Assembly: GCA_043779285.1 (NCBI GenBank)
Contig: JAYWEL010000225.1
Coordinates: 1 to 35,060 of the forward strand
DNA: 35,060 nucleotides
Reading direction: 5' to 3'
Source of the DNA: MGR-bin208 sp043779285
GTDB taxonomy: Bacteria; Bacteroidota; Bacteroidia; Chitinophagales; Chitinophagaceae
The stretch's first letter is position 1; each line of letters starts with the position of its first letter. This document shows, in pieces, positions 15,358 through 22,868 of this stretch. The notes below the pieces were generated by a model. That model was not told the origin of the DNA, ran no database searches, and saw only the letters and a list, made by a program, of their open reading frames with translations. The position numbers and the translations under genes were made by a program.

Positions 15358-15682
15358 TATTATTCCAATTGAAAAATTTAAAAAAGAAGCTAAAAGATTT
15401 GTAAAAAAATATCCTTCTCTCAAAAAGGAATTAGCTGAACTTAGCTCAGTTTTAGAAAAAAATCCTACTACAGGAACTTCATTAGGCAACAATGCTTACA
15501 AAATAAGAATTTCAATAAAAAGTAAGGGCTCTGGAAAAAGCGGTGGAGCAAGAGTAATAACTTATGTTGTTACTGACAACAATGAGATTTATTTACTTAC
15601 CATTTATAACAAAGGGGAATTTGACACAATAGATGACAGTACTCTTCGCAAAATCATTCGAGATATAAAAACAGGCAAATAA
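15347..15682 (+). CDS. RelE/ParE-superfamily toxin
   Basis: The protein has 111 residues from ATG 15347; an in-frame ATG at 15335 would add four residues. Family marks are IPIEKFKKEAKRFVKKYPSL, LGNNAYKIRISIKSKGSGKS, GGARVITYVV and IYLLTIYNKGEFDTI. These are the helix, central strands with basic residues and C-terminal strand of the RelE/ParE barrel. Such toxins either cut ribosome-bound mRNA or inhibit gyrase, and the sequence does not decide which. The start lies inside the antitoxin gene (11-bp overlap from ATG 15347), consistent with translational coupling. A truncated paralogue lies at 17609-17706. Confidence 0.85.
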   Translation: MSYSIIPIEKFKKEAKRFVKKYPSLKKELAELSSVLEKNPTTGTSLGNNAYKIRISIKSKGSGKSGGARVITYVVTDNNEIYLLTIYNKGEFDTIDDSTLRKIIRDIKTGK

Positions 15683-15773
15683 AACATCGTACAACATCAG
15701 GTTTGGCAAAAATGGGGGCGGACGGAGCAAAATTGAATCCGTCTCGGGAGCAATTAATTTTAAATTTTTCGCT

Positions 15774-16229
15774 ATGGAATTTTTTACAACAGACGGAAAA
15801 CTTTTAATCCAAGGTTCGACAATTACACAAAGAAGATTTACAAATACTCGACGCAGAAACATTTTTCTATATTGCTTCTTCTTACTCTTTTTCATCAACG
15901 TATTTATTGAAAGACTTGAAATTGCACAAGTGGCTGATAAAACCACAAAATGGGTATCCGTTTGTATTTATGGACTTGTTTTACTTTTTTATTCTTTAAT
16001 TATGCTTGACTTTTTATTTAGACAATACTTAAAAAGCAAAGTAGACATTTCAAAAATTGATAAAATAAAATTGTACCGAAGTGAGGAAGGTTTAGAAACC
16101 AATATTGTTTTGACAATGAAATCCAAAAGGTATAAGCATTATAAATTCAGGACTCTTGAAAGACAGTTTGAAACTTTAGTTGAAACTATTCGATCATTAA
16201 ATCCAACTATTCAATTAGTGACAGAATAA
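15774..16229 (+). CDS. Small membrane protein of unknown function
   Basis: The protein has 151 residues. A short soluble N-terminus (FTTDGKLLIQGSTITQ) is followed by two closely spaced hydrophobic helices at ~29-46 (IFLYCFFLLFFINVFI) and ~62-83 (WVSVCIYGLVLLFYSLIML). A charged C-terminal domain (~88-151) contains IDKIKLYRSEEGLETNIVLT and ends in a helix, FETLVETIRSLNP. The layout of two helices flanked by a beta-rich cytoplasmic part resembles bacterial PH-domain-like membrane proteins, but I cannot name the family. It lies behind the toxin with a 91-bp gap that carries a GTTTGGCAAAAATGGGGGC linker motif. Confidence 0.7.
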   Translation: MEFFTTDGKLLIQGSTITQRRFTNTRRRNIFLYCFFLLFFINVFIERLEIAQVADKTTKWVSVCIYGLVLLFYSLIMLDFLFRQYLKSKVDISKIDKIKLYRSEEGLETNIVLTMKSKRYKHYKFRTLERQFETLVETIRSLNPTIQLVTE

Positions 16230-16302
16230 GGCTAATAAATGGAATAAGTTTGAACCCGACAATTGCTTCAAAAAATGGGATTGCTTTATCCCACAATCAT
16301 CC

Positions 16303-16333
16303 TGAGATTCCTCGCTAAGGCTCGGAATGACAA
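16303..16333 (-). repeat. GTCATTCC-type dispersed repeat, copy 1
   Basis: Read on the minus strand, TTGTCATTCCGAGCC is followed by GCGAGGAATCTCA. This word pair recurs, more diverged, on the + strand at 17748-17792. It is a common intergenic repeat type in Bacteroidota. The gap 16230-16475 otherwise holds hairpin C and promoter B. Confidence 0.5.
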
Positions 16334-16353
16334 GCCACTTTAATTAATTCCCA

Positions 16354-16401
16354 CCGTTGTTGGTATGCAGCATAGCCTGTAGATGGCGTACCAACAAAGG
16401 C
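16354..16401 (+). repeat. Hairpin repeat C, copy 1
   Basis: GTTGGTATGC (16359-16368) pairs with GCGTACCAAC (16386-16395) over 10 bp with one wobble and a 17-base loop. The block of ~45 bases is nearly identical to 17561-17608. It abuts promoter module B copy 2. Confidence 0.8.
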
Positions 16402-16407
16402 GTAAAC

Positions 16408-16438
16408 TTTGAAATACATTGAATAGCGTATATATTTG
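16408..16438 (+). promoter_or_regulatory. Promoter module B, copy 2 (DUF3500 gene)
   Basis: TTTG (16408-16411), a 19-bp spacer and TATATTTG (16431-16438) form a perfect Bacteroidota promoter. The module differs from copy 1 at only one base between AAACTTTG and GAGTT. Predicted transcription starts near 16444. Confidence 0.75.
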
Positions 16439-16439
16439 A

Positions 16440-16454
16440 GTTAGCGGCAATCTT
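16440..16454 (+). repeat. Left arm of inverted repeat bounding the DUF3500 unit
   Basis: GTTAGCGGCAATCTT is complementary to 17515-17529 at 14 of 15 positions. It starts 36 bases before the DUF3500 start codon. Confidence 0.75.
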
Positions 16455-16475
16455 AAATTATCAACAAATTTTAAT

Positions 16476-17486
16476 ATGAGACTATTTTATTTCCTGCTTC
16501 TCTTACCTTTTTATTCTGTATCGCAGAATAATGGTACCGGTTCATCAATAGCAAATACGTTTATTAATTCTTTAGACAGTGTACAAAAGAGCAAAACTGT
16601 GTTCCCCTTTGATACGATGTCACGTTATGAGTGGCATTATGTTCCTCCTTATAGTGTTTCCAGACAAGGGATTGCTATAAGAGAATTAGATAGCATCCAA
16701 AAACAAAATATTTACAATTTGCTTAAGACTTATTTGAGCAGCAATGGTTATACTAGGACACAGGACATTATGAATACTGAGTATTTATTGAAAGAGCTGG
16801 AGCCCAATAATAGTGGCCGTATTCCTGAAAATTATTTTGTAGCCTTCTATGGCAATCCTAGGAAAGATAAAACATGGGGTTGGAAGTTTAGCGGGCATCA
16901 CCTTGCACTTAATTATACAATTGTAAATAATCAATTGGCTTTTGCACCCTTCTTTTTTGGAGTTTATCCTGCTGTAAGAACTAATGGTGAAGGCAAAGAA
17001 AAAAATATATTTAAGGACGAAGAAGAACTTGGATTTAAACTGGTAAACTCATTTACGCAAGAACAGAAATTGAAAGCTATATTTAAACTTGAAGCATTTG
17101 CAGATATCGTAACTAAAAATTCCCAAAAAGTTGTCCCTTTTGACACAGTGGGAATAATTGCAAAAGACCTGACTTTTGAACAAAAGCATGTTTTAAATCA
17201 ACTAATAGTAACTTATCTCTCTAACATGCCAACCAAGATTGCTCAACTTAGAATGAAAAGAATCGCATCAGAAGATTTTAATAAAATAAGTTTTGGATGG
17301 GCAGGAAGCGCAAAATTAGGAGAACCTCATTACTACAGAATACAAGGCAAAACGTTTTTAATTGAGCTAGACAATACGCAGCACAATGCAAATCATATTC
17401 ATACAGTGTGGCGAGATTTTGATGGTGATTATGGAATTGACCTCTTGAAAGAGCACTATAAAAATAGCAAACATCATAATAAATAA
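16476..17486 (+). CDS. DUF3500-family secreted protein
   Basis: The protein has 336 residues. A signal peptide (MRLFYFLLLLPFYSVSQ) predicts export. The rest matches DUF3500 from end to end: WHYVPPYSVSRQGIAIRELD, Q-x3-NLLKTYLSSNGY, PENYFVAFYGNPRKDKTWGW, KFSGHHLALNYTIVNNQLAF, FFFGVYPA, the QKLKAIF repeat, ISFGWAGSAKLGEPHYYRIQ, FLIELDNTQHNANHIHTVWR and DFDGDYGIDLLKEHY. The conserved His pairs (GHH, NHIH) and Asp residues suggest a metal site, but the reaction is not known to me. It is expressed from its own promoter (module B) and bounded by an inverted repeat. Confidence 0.88.
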   Translation: MRLFYFLLLLPFYSVSQNNGTGSSIANTFINSLDSVQKSKTVFPFDTMSRYEWHYVPPYSVSRQGIAIRELDSIQKQNIYNLLKTYLSSNGYTRTQDIMNTEYLLKELEPNNSGRIPENYFVAFYGNPRKDKTWGWKFSGHHLALNYTIVNNQLAFAPFFFGVYPAVRTNGEGKEKNIFKDEEELGFKLVNSFTQEQKLKAIFKLEAFADIVTKNSQKVVPFDTVGIIAKDLTFEQKHVLNQLIVTYLSNMPTKIAQLRMKRIASEDFNKISFGWAGSAKLGEPHYYRIQGKTFLIELDNTQHNANHIHTVWRDFDGDYGIDLLKEHYKNSKHHNK

Positions 17487-17514
17487 ATTTTTAATAACTC
17501 AATTATATATAAAC

Positions 17515-17529
17515 AAGACTGCCGCTAAC
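17515..17529 (+). repeat. Right arm of inverted repeat bounding the DUF3500 unit
   Basis: AAGACTGCCGCTAAC lies 28 bases after the DUF3500 stop and mirrors 16440-16454 with one mismatch. A linker motif (CTGGTTTTGC, GTGGAGCTG) follows. Confidence 0.75.
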
Positions 17530-17560
17530 ACTGGTTTTGCTAATAGTGGAGCTGGACATT

Positions 17561-17608
17561 CCGCCGTTGGTATGCAGCATAGCCTGTGGATGGCGTACCA
17601 ACAAAGGC
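17561..17608 (+). repeat. Hairpin repeat C, copy 2
   Basis: GTTGGTATGC (17566-17575) pairs with GCGTACCAAC (17593-17602). It differs from copy 1 at one base from GTTGGTA to AAAGGC. It ends exactly where the toxin remnant begins. The 372-bp gap 17487-17858 contains this repeat, the right arm, the toxin remnant and a GTCATTCC repeat. Confidence 0.8.
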
Positions 17609-17706
17609 TAAACGATTTTCTTAATGAGTTATATTATCATTCCTATTGAAAAATTCAAGAAAGATGCAAAACGTCTCGTAAAAAAATACTCTTCTCTTAA
17701 CAAAGA
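17609..17706 (+). pseudogene. Truncated second copy of the antitoxin-toxin junction
   Basis: Bases 17609-17706 match 15332-15429: the last codons of the antitoxin (NDFLNEL-like) overlapped by the first ~28 codons of the toxin. The toxin part starts at ATG 17624 and reads IPIEKFKKDAKRLVKKYSSL, identical to the intact toxin at 23 of the first 28 residues. Similarity then stops, and the frame continues in unrelated sequence to 17839. Antitoxin upstream sequence is absent; hairpin C abuts directly. No active toxin can be made. Confidence 0.85.
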
Positions 17707-17747
17707 ATCAGGTCTCTATAATTTCAAAAAATCCACAATCTATAGTT

Positions 17748-17792
17748 TGTCATTCCAATCCGCCACGGCGGACAGCCGAAAGAGGACTCTCA
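17748..17792 (+). repeat. GTCATTCC-type dispersed repeat, copy 2
   Basis: TTGTCATTCC is followed by a small palindrome TCCGCC-AC-GGCGGA and then AGAGGACTCTCA. It is related to the minus-strand copy at 16303-16333. Confidence 0.45.
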
Positions 17793-17858
17793 AAGAGAAA
17801 TGCAAAAAAATGGACCGCCATTATAGCGTTCCATTTTAATATTCCTAATATTTTCAGT

Positions 17859-20426
17859 TTATTTTTTCTCTTTCTTTGCCGGTTTCTTTGTAGCCGTTTT
17901 CCTGGCTACTTTTTTTTTCACCGTTTTTGAAAACGCATTCGGCACTTGCTTTTCAATCAGTTTCCTGGCTTCTTCTAAAGATATGCCGGCTAATTCCTCC
18001 ACCGTATATTTTGTATTATCAGCTTTATTGGCAATCTTCAATTTCTTTTTATTGAACTTGATGATGGGACCCCAACGGGCATTTTCAATCGAGATTTTTT
18101 CGGCCGGCCATTGTTGTATAAAACGGTTGGCTTCCTTCTCCATTTTTTTTTCAATCAGTTCTTTCAGGTCGGCATCCGATAATTTATCAAAATCATATGC
18201 TCTTGGCACGTTGATAAAAATATCATCCCATTTAATAAACGGACCAAAGCGGCCCTTGCCTTTGGTTATGGGTTTACCATCAAATAGTCCAATCGGGGCA
18301 TCAGCTTTTCCTTTTTCCAAAATCAATTCAACCGCTCTTTCCATACTAATTTCATACGGATCTTCTCCCTTTGGAATGGAAACAAAATTTTCATCGTATT
18401 TAACGTATGGACCAAATCGACCAATATTAACTGAAACTTCCTTGCCTTCATGCATACCCAATGTGCGGGGCAGTTTAAATAAATCCATGGCATCTTCCAT
18501 CGAGATGGTTTCAATACTCTGTGTGGCCTGTAAGCTGGCAAAGCGGGGCTTCTCCTCATCTTCGGCACTGCCAATCTGAATCATGGCACCATATCGTCCC
18601 ATTCTGGCAATAATGGGTTTACCCGAAACAGGATCAATTCCCAATTCACGTTCGCCTTTTGCCCTCTCTGCATTTTCCAATGTATTATCTACATCTTTTT
18701 TAAACGGAATATAGAAATCACTCAACATTTTATTCCATTCAATTTTGCCTTCGGCAATTTCATCAAATTCATTTTCAATCCGGGCCGTAAAACTATAATC
18801 CAGTATATCATCGAAATGCTGAACTAAAAAATCGGTTACAACCAAACCCAGATCGGTAGGTACCAGCTTTGCTTTTTCTGTGCCGGTTCTTTCCGATTCT
18901 TTTTCTTTATTAATCTGATTCGCTTTCAAGGTCAATACCCGGTAAGCCCGTATTTCGCCTTCTTTATCTCTTTTTTCGGTATAATTTCTTTTTAAGATAG
19001 TAGAAATAGTAGGAGCGTAAGTGGATGGTCTGCCAATACCCAGTTCTTCCATCTTTTTTACCAGGGAAGCTTCGGTATATCTGGCAGCAGCCCGGGTAAA
19101 TTTTTCGATGGCCTTCATTTCATTGAATGGCAATTGCTGTCCAACGACTAATGGAGGCAGCATTTTATTGTCTTCCTCTTCGGCAATATCATCATCATCC
19201 ACATCTTCGCGGTAAACTTTCAGGAAGCCATCAAATTTCAAAACTTCTCCAGAAGCGGTCAACTCATCTTTATTGGTAGAAATCAGAATTTTAGCCATCG
19301 TTTTTTCCAACACGGCATCAGCCATCTGGCTGGCCATGGTACGTTTCCATATCAGTTCGTACAAACGGTTCAACTCGGGATCATTCACCGAAGTTTTATC
19401 AAAATAGGTGGGCCGGATAGCTTCGTGAGCTTCCTGTGCACTTTCATTTTTATTCTTGAATTTTCGGAACTGATGATATTCTTCGCCGTATAAATTCTTG
19501 ACGGTATTGGTGATATCGCCTAAGGCCGTATTACTTAAACTTACACTGTCGGTACGCATATATGTGATATGCCCGTTCTCATACAGTCGCTGTGCAATCA
19601 ACATGGTTTTTGAAACACCATATCCCAGTTTTCTGCTTGCTTCCTGTTGTAATGTAGACGTCGTAAATGGTGCAGCTGGTGATTTTTTCCCTGGCTTTAC
19701 CTGGATATCATTGACTTTATAATTGGCACCAATACAGGATTCCAGAAATTTATTCGCATCTGCTTCCTGTGCATACTTAGCACCGTCGGCTTTAAAAACA
19801 ATGCTTTTACTATGCAGGTCCTTAGCCGTAAACCATGCTTCCAGTTTGAAACTGCTGACAGCCTTAAATGCATTGATCTCTCTTTCCCGTTCTGCAATCA
19901 AACGAACTGCCACACTTTGCACACGACCAGCACTTAAAGAACGGCCCATACTTATTTTGCGCCATAAAATAGGGCTCAGTTCAAATCCCACTATACGATC
20001 CAGTATCCGTCTTGATTGTTGTGCATTCACCAGGTTCATATCTACCAGGCGGGGATTTGCAACTGCCGATGTAATAGCCGGCTTGGTGATCTCATGGAAA
20101 ACAATTCGCTTGGTTGTCTTTGGATCCAGTCCCAGTACTTCGCAAAGATGCCAGCTGATGGCTTCTCCTTCACGGTCTTCATCCGTTGCCAGCCATACAT
20201 GTTCTGCTTTTTTGGCTATCTGTTTTAATTCTCTAACTACTTTTTCTTTGTCGACAGGAACTTTATAACGGGGTTCGAAATTATTATTCACATCGATACC
20301 CATATCATCTTTTTCTAAATCACGAATATGACCATAGCAACTCTTCACCTCAAAATCGGGACCTAAGATTTTTTCGATGGTTTTTGCTTTAGCCGGAGAC
20401 TCCACAATCAACAAATTCTTCGCCAT
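17859..20426 (-). CDS. topA: DNA topoisomerase I
   Basis: The 855-residue type IA topoisomerase relaxes negative supercoils. The N-terminal Toprim domain holds IVESPAKAKTIEKILG and the acidic DEDREGEAISWHL. The active-site Tyr is about residue 289 in GHITYMRTDSVSLS. GRVQSVAVRLIAERE and LGIGRPSTYAPTISTI are also present. The C-terminus has no four-cysteine zinc fingers. It has several GR(F/Y)GPxIK-type repeats (GRYGAMIQIG, GRFGPYVKYD, GRFGPFIKWD, ARWGPIIKFN) and a Lys-rich tail (residues ~833-855), the form common in Bacteroidota and Chlamydiae. Start is ATG 20424-20426. It borders the island on its right and reads towards it. Confidence 0.96.
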   Translation of the reverse strand: MAKNLLIVESPAKAKTIEKILGPDFEVKSCYGHIRDLEKDDMGIDVNNNFEPRYKVPVDKEKVVRELKQIAKKAEHVWLATDEDREGEAISWHLCEVLGLDPKTTKRIVFHEITKPAITSAVANPRLVDMNLVNAQQSRRILDRIVGFELSPILWRKISMGRSLSAGRVQSVAVRLIAEREREINAFKAVSSFKLEAWFTAKDLHSKSIVFKADGAKYAQEADANKFLESCIGANYKVNDIQVKPGKKSPAAPFTTSTLQQEASRKLGYGVSKTMLIAQRLYENGHITYMRTDSVSLSNTALGDITNTVKNLYGEEYHQFRKFKNKNESAQEAHEAIRPTYFDKTSVNDPELNRLYELIWKRTMASQMADAVLEKTMAKILISTNKDELTASGEVLKFDGFLKVYREDVDDDDIAEEEDNKMLPPLVVGQQLPFNEMKAIEKFTRAAARYTEASLVKKMEELGIGRPSTYAPTISTILKRNYTEKRDKEGEIRAYRVLTLKANQINKEKESERTGTEKAKLVPTDLGLVVTDFLVQHFDDILDYSFTARIENEFDEIAEGKIEWNKMLSDFYIPFKKDVDNTLENAERAKGERELGIDPVSGKPIIARMGRYGAMIQIGSAEDEEKPRFASLQATQSIETISMEDAMDLFKLPRTLGMHEGKEVSVNIGRFGPYVKYDENFVSIPKGEDPYEISMERAVELILEKGKADAPIGLFDGKPITKGKGRFGPFIKWDDIFINVPRAYDFDKLSDADLKELIEKKMEKEANRFIQQWPAEKISIENARWGPIIKFNKKKLKIANKADNTKYTVEELAGISLEEARKLIEKQVPNAFSKTVKKKVARKTATKKPAKKEKK

Positions 20427-20531
20427 ATGTGCTGTTTCTATATTTATTTATCACAAGATGAGTGCAATTATAAGGAAAGAAAAATTAATATCGCCTGTAG
20501 AAAATGAAATAAGTTTTAAAAAAAAATAGTA

Positions 20532-21143
20532 TTAAACGATTATTTCTCTGATTTTCGCAGCCAGTTTTTCAGCCCAACGACTATATTCCTTCCCTGATGG
20601 ATGTAGTTGGTCGGTAGCTAATAAATCCACATCCACTAAGGCTTCTCGGGTAAAACCGGTAATATTTATATAATGTGAATGGAACGATTTTGTCAACTCC
20701 TCATTGATTTGATTATAGGCATCTATTTCATCAGCAATTTTTTTTTGATCCCGGCCTGTGGCAAAAGGAGTAATTCCCCAATCTGGGATGGAAAGTACAA
20801 TTACATGGTTTGCATTATTTGCAGCCAGTGAAATGGCTTTTTTTAATAATGTTTCAAATTCTTTTTTATAGATTTCCATTTCAAATCCACGATATTGATT
20901 ATTGACACCTATTAATAGTGTAACAATATTATAAGCAGGGGAGAACAGCGTTTTTGAAATTCGATCCAACAATTCATCCGATGTCCATCCGGTTTTTGCA
21001 ATCAGTTCAGGAGCATTAAAATTCAGTCCATTTTTGCGAAGCAATTGAACCGTTTGATATGGGAAGCTTTCCTGAAGCATCACTGATTCACCAATAGTAT
21101 ATGAATCACCCAAAGCAAGGAAAGTAAAATTTTGTGAAGCCAT
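20532..21143 (-). CDS. SGNH/GDSL-family hydrolase
   Basis: The 203-residue protein has block I FLALGDSYTIGESV with the nucleophile Ser, block III VTLLIGVNNQYRG with its Asn, and block V DQLHPSGKEYSRWA with the Asp and His of the triad. The fold covers lipases, thioesterases and carbohydrate esterases. There is no signal peptide, so it is probably cytoplasmic. It lies 17 bp downstream of the alpha/beta hydrolase and may be co-transcribed with it. Confidence 0.88.
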   Translation of the reverse strand: MASQNFTFLALGDSYTIGESVMLQESFPYQTVQLLRKNGLNFNAPELIAKTGWTSDELLDRISKTLFSPAYNIVTLLIGVNNQYRGFEMEIYKKEFETLLKKAISLAANNANHVIVLSIPDWGITPFATGRDQKKIADEIDAYNQINEELTKSFHSHYINITGFTREALVDVDLLATDQLHPSGKEYSRWAEKLAAKIREIIV

Positions 21144-21160
21144 ATTTTTATACCCTCAAA

Positions 21161-22003
21161 TTATAAAAAATCAATAATCGATTTTCGTACACCGGCATCC
21201 CGGTAAATTTTATTATGCCCTAATCCTTTGCTGAAAAAGAATTCAGTATTAAAAAGCATTTTCTTTTTAATTTTCAAAATATCCTTCATGGGTGTTTGAA
21301 TATCCTCTTCATCCTGGTAAAAACGCATTTGCGCTTTTATATTTTCAGCAACCCGGGAAATGGAATACCATTCAATTGGATTGGTTGCTATTCGGCCTAT
21401 TGCCAATTTGAGCTCCATTTTTACTTCCTCCGTCAATTTTAGCAAACTGCTGTAATTATCCAATGCTGTTTGAGTTTCTGCTGCAGGTGCAATTAAAACT
21501 AGTTTAAAACTTTCATCATGTTTTAATTCCTCCATAGCCAGCGAAACGGCTAATCCGCCAAATGAATGAGCAATATAGCCTTTCACTTCGCCATATAATT
21601 CATTGATCGCTTTTATCATGTTTTTATATATAATCACAGTAATTGTTTCGCCGCCACTATAGCCATGTGCAGGGGCATCGAACGCCAGCACTTCATATCC
21701 TTTATCTATTATTGGCTTTATATATGCATCAAAATTCAGCACCGTCGATTCATATCCATGTAATATCAAAATTCTTTTTGTTCCTCCTTTATTCCAACGG
21801 TAGCCAACGAGTTTACTTTTATTCAATAAAAAATGAAGAGGCTCAGCTTCCAGGAAAATCCTGGGTAGTTTTTTTATGGACCTTTTTTGAGGTGTTGTAA
21901 ATAATTTTAATGCTTCTTTGGCGGCTTTCTTTTTGGAAACAGCCGATAAAACCTTGAATTTTGTCCGGATATATTTTATAGCTATTTTTTCCTTCAATTT
22001 CAT
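21161..22003 (-). CDS. Alpha/beta hydrolase
   Basis: The protein has 280 residues from ATG 22001-22003; longer starts would run into the divergent gene. The hydrolase core shows ILILHGYESTVLNFD (oxyanion region), EVLAFDAPAHGYSGG, the nucleophile elbow AHSFGG and a late His in KGLGHNKIYRD. A lysine-rich N-terminal helix of ~60 residues precedes the core. There is no signal peptide. The substrate is unknown. Its -7 promoter box lies between its own start and that of the divergent DUF2520 gene. Confidence 0.85.
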   Translation of the reverse strand: MKLKEKIAIKYIRTKFKVLSAVSKKKAAKEALKLFTTPQKRSIKKLPRIFLEAEPLHFLLNKSKLVGYRWNKGGTKRILILHGYESTVLNFDAYIKPIIDKGYEVLAFDAPAHGYSGGETITVIIYKNMIKAINELYGEVKGYIAHSFGGLAVSLAMEELKHDESFKLVLIAPAAETQTALDNYSSLLKLTEEVKMELKLAIGRIATNPIEWYSISRVAENIKAQMRFYQDEEDIQTPMKDILKIKKKMLFNTEFFFSKGLGHNKIYRDAGVRKSIIDFL

Positions 22004-22009
22004 ATCAAG

Positions 22010-22017
22010 CAAATATA
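22010..22017 (-). promoter_or_regulatory. -7 box for the alpha/beta hydrolase in a 15-bp divergent gap
   Basis: On the minus strand TATATTTG matches TAnnTTTG, six bases before the hydrolase ATG. Transcription would start at or next to the start codon. No TTTG is seen at the -33 position. Confidence 0.4.
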
Positions 22018-22018
22018 G

Positions 22019-22783
22019 ATGGACATTGTAATAATTGGCACAGGAAATACGGCAACGGTATTGGGCAAGCTTTTTAAAAAAGCAGGTCATTCCATTATTC
22101 AGGTATATGGAAGAGATATGCCGTTTGCAAAAGAACTGGCTATTTTGATCGAAGCAAATGCTATTGATACGCAGGAGAAACTGAATATGGAAGCGGATGT
22201 TTATTTATTGGCTGTTTCTGATTCGGCAATCGAAGAATTTGGACAAATACTAAAATTACCCGGAAAAATAATTATGCATTGTGCAGGGGCAGTTTCCAAA
22301 AATTTATTGAAAAACGTTTCTTCGCATCATGCTGTTTTTTACCCTTTGCAAAGTTTAAAAAAGGAAATGACCGATTTTCCATCTGTTCCAATCCTCATAG
22401 ATGGGAGTGATGCGCATACTATTTCAATTTTAAAGACTTTGGCAGAATCAATATCTCATTTTGTTTCTGAAATATCTGAACAAGATCGGATGAAGATGCA
22501 TCTGGCGGCTGTGTTTGTCAATAATTTTGTCAATCATTTATTTACCCTCTCCGAAGATTATTGCAGGAAGGAAGCAATCGATTTCAATTTATTAAAACCC
22601 CTGATAGAAGAATCCATATCCGGGTTAAAAAACAATTCTGCTGCAGATCTGCAAACCGGGCCCGCCATCAGAAACGATCAGGCTACCATAGAAAAGCACG
22701 AAGCGTTAATGGTCAATCATCCCGAATTGAAATCAGTTTACAATATCATGACGAAGAGCATCCTGGAAAAATATATTCTCTAA
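22019..22783 (+). CDS. Rossmann-fold and DUF2520 protein
   Basis: The 254-residue protein has an N-terminal dinucleotide-binding fold: VIIGTGNTATVLGKLFKKAGH (the GxGxxA-like loop), then DVYLLAVSDSAIEEF and IIMHCAGAVSKNLL. The C-terminal helical DUF2520 domain shows HAVFYPLQSLKKE, HLAAVFVNNFVNHLF, TGPAIRNDQATIEKH. This is the F420-dependent NADP-oxidoreductase-like/ketopantoate-reductase-like class; the substrate is unknown. GPAIRND is the family signature. It heads a run of same-strand genes (ferredoxin, iscX, kdsC, prenyltransferase, maf). Confidence 0.88.
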   Translation: MDIVIIGTGNTATVLGKLFKKAGHSIIQVYGRDMPFAKELAILIEANAIDTQEKLNMEADVYLLAVSDSAIEEFGQILKLPGKIIMHCAGAVSKNLLKNVSSHHAVFYPLQSLKKEMTDFPSVPILIDGSDAHTISILKTLAESISHFVSEISEQDRMKMHLAAVFVNNFVNHLFTLSEDYCRKEAIDFNLLKPLIEESISGLKNNSAADLQTGPAIRNDQATIEKHEALMVNHPELKSVYNIMTKSILEKYIL

Positions 22784-22868
22784 AAAAACAAATTTGTTTT
22801 TCCATTTTCCCGATTCCATAAAGGAAAGAAGATTTTTTCCAATAAATTTGCACCCGAAACGGAAATCA

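Noticed and set aside
14888..16440. Canonical integron attC between the HNH and DUF3500 units
   Set aside because: The span is ~1.5 kb and contains three genes, and the end boxes lack the full GTTRRRY consensus. Only the similarity in logic is retained as a hypothesis.
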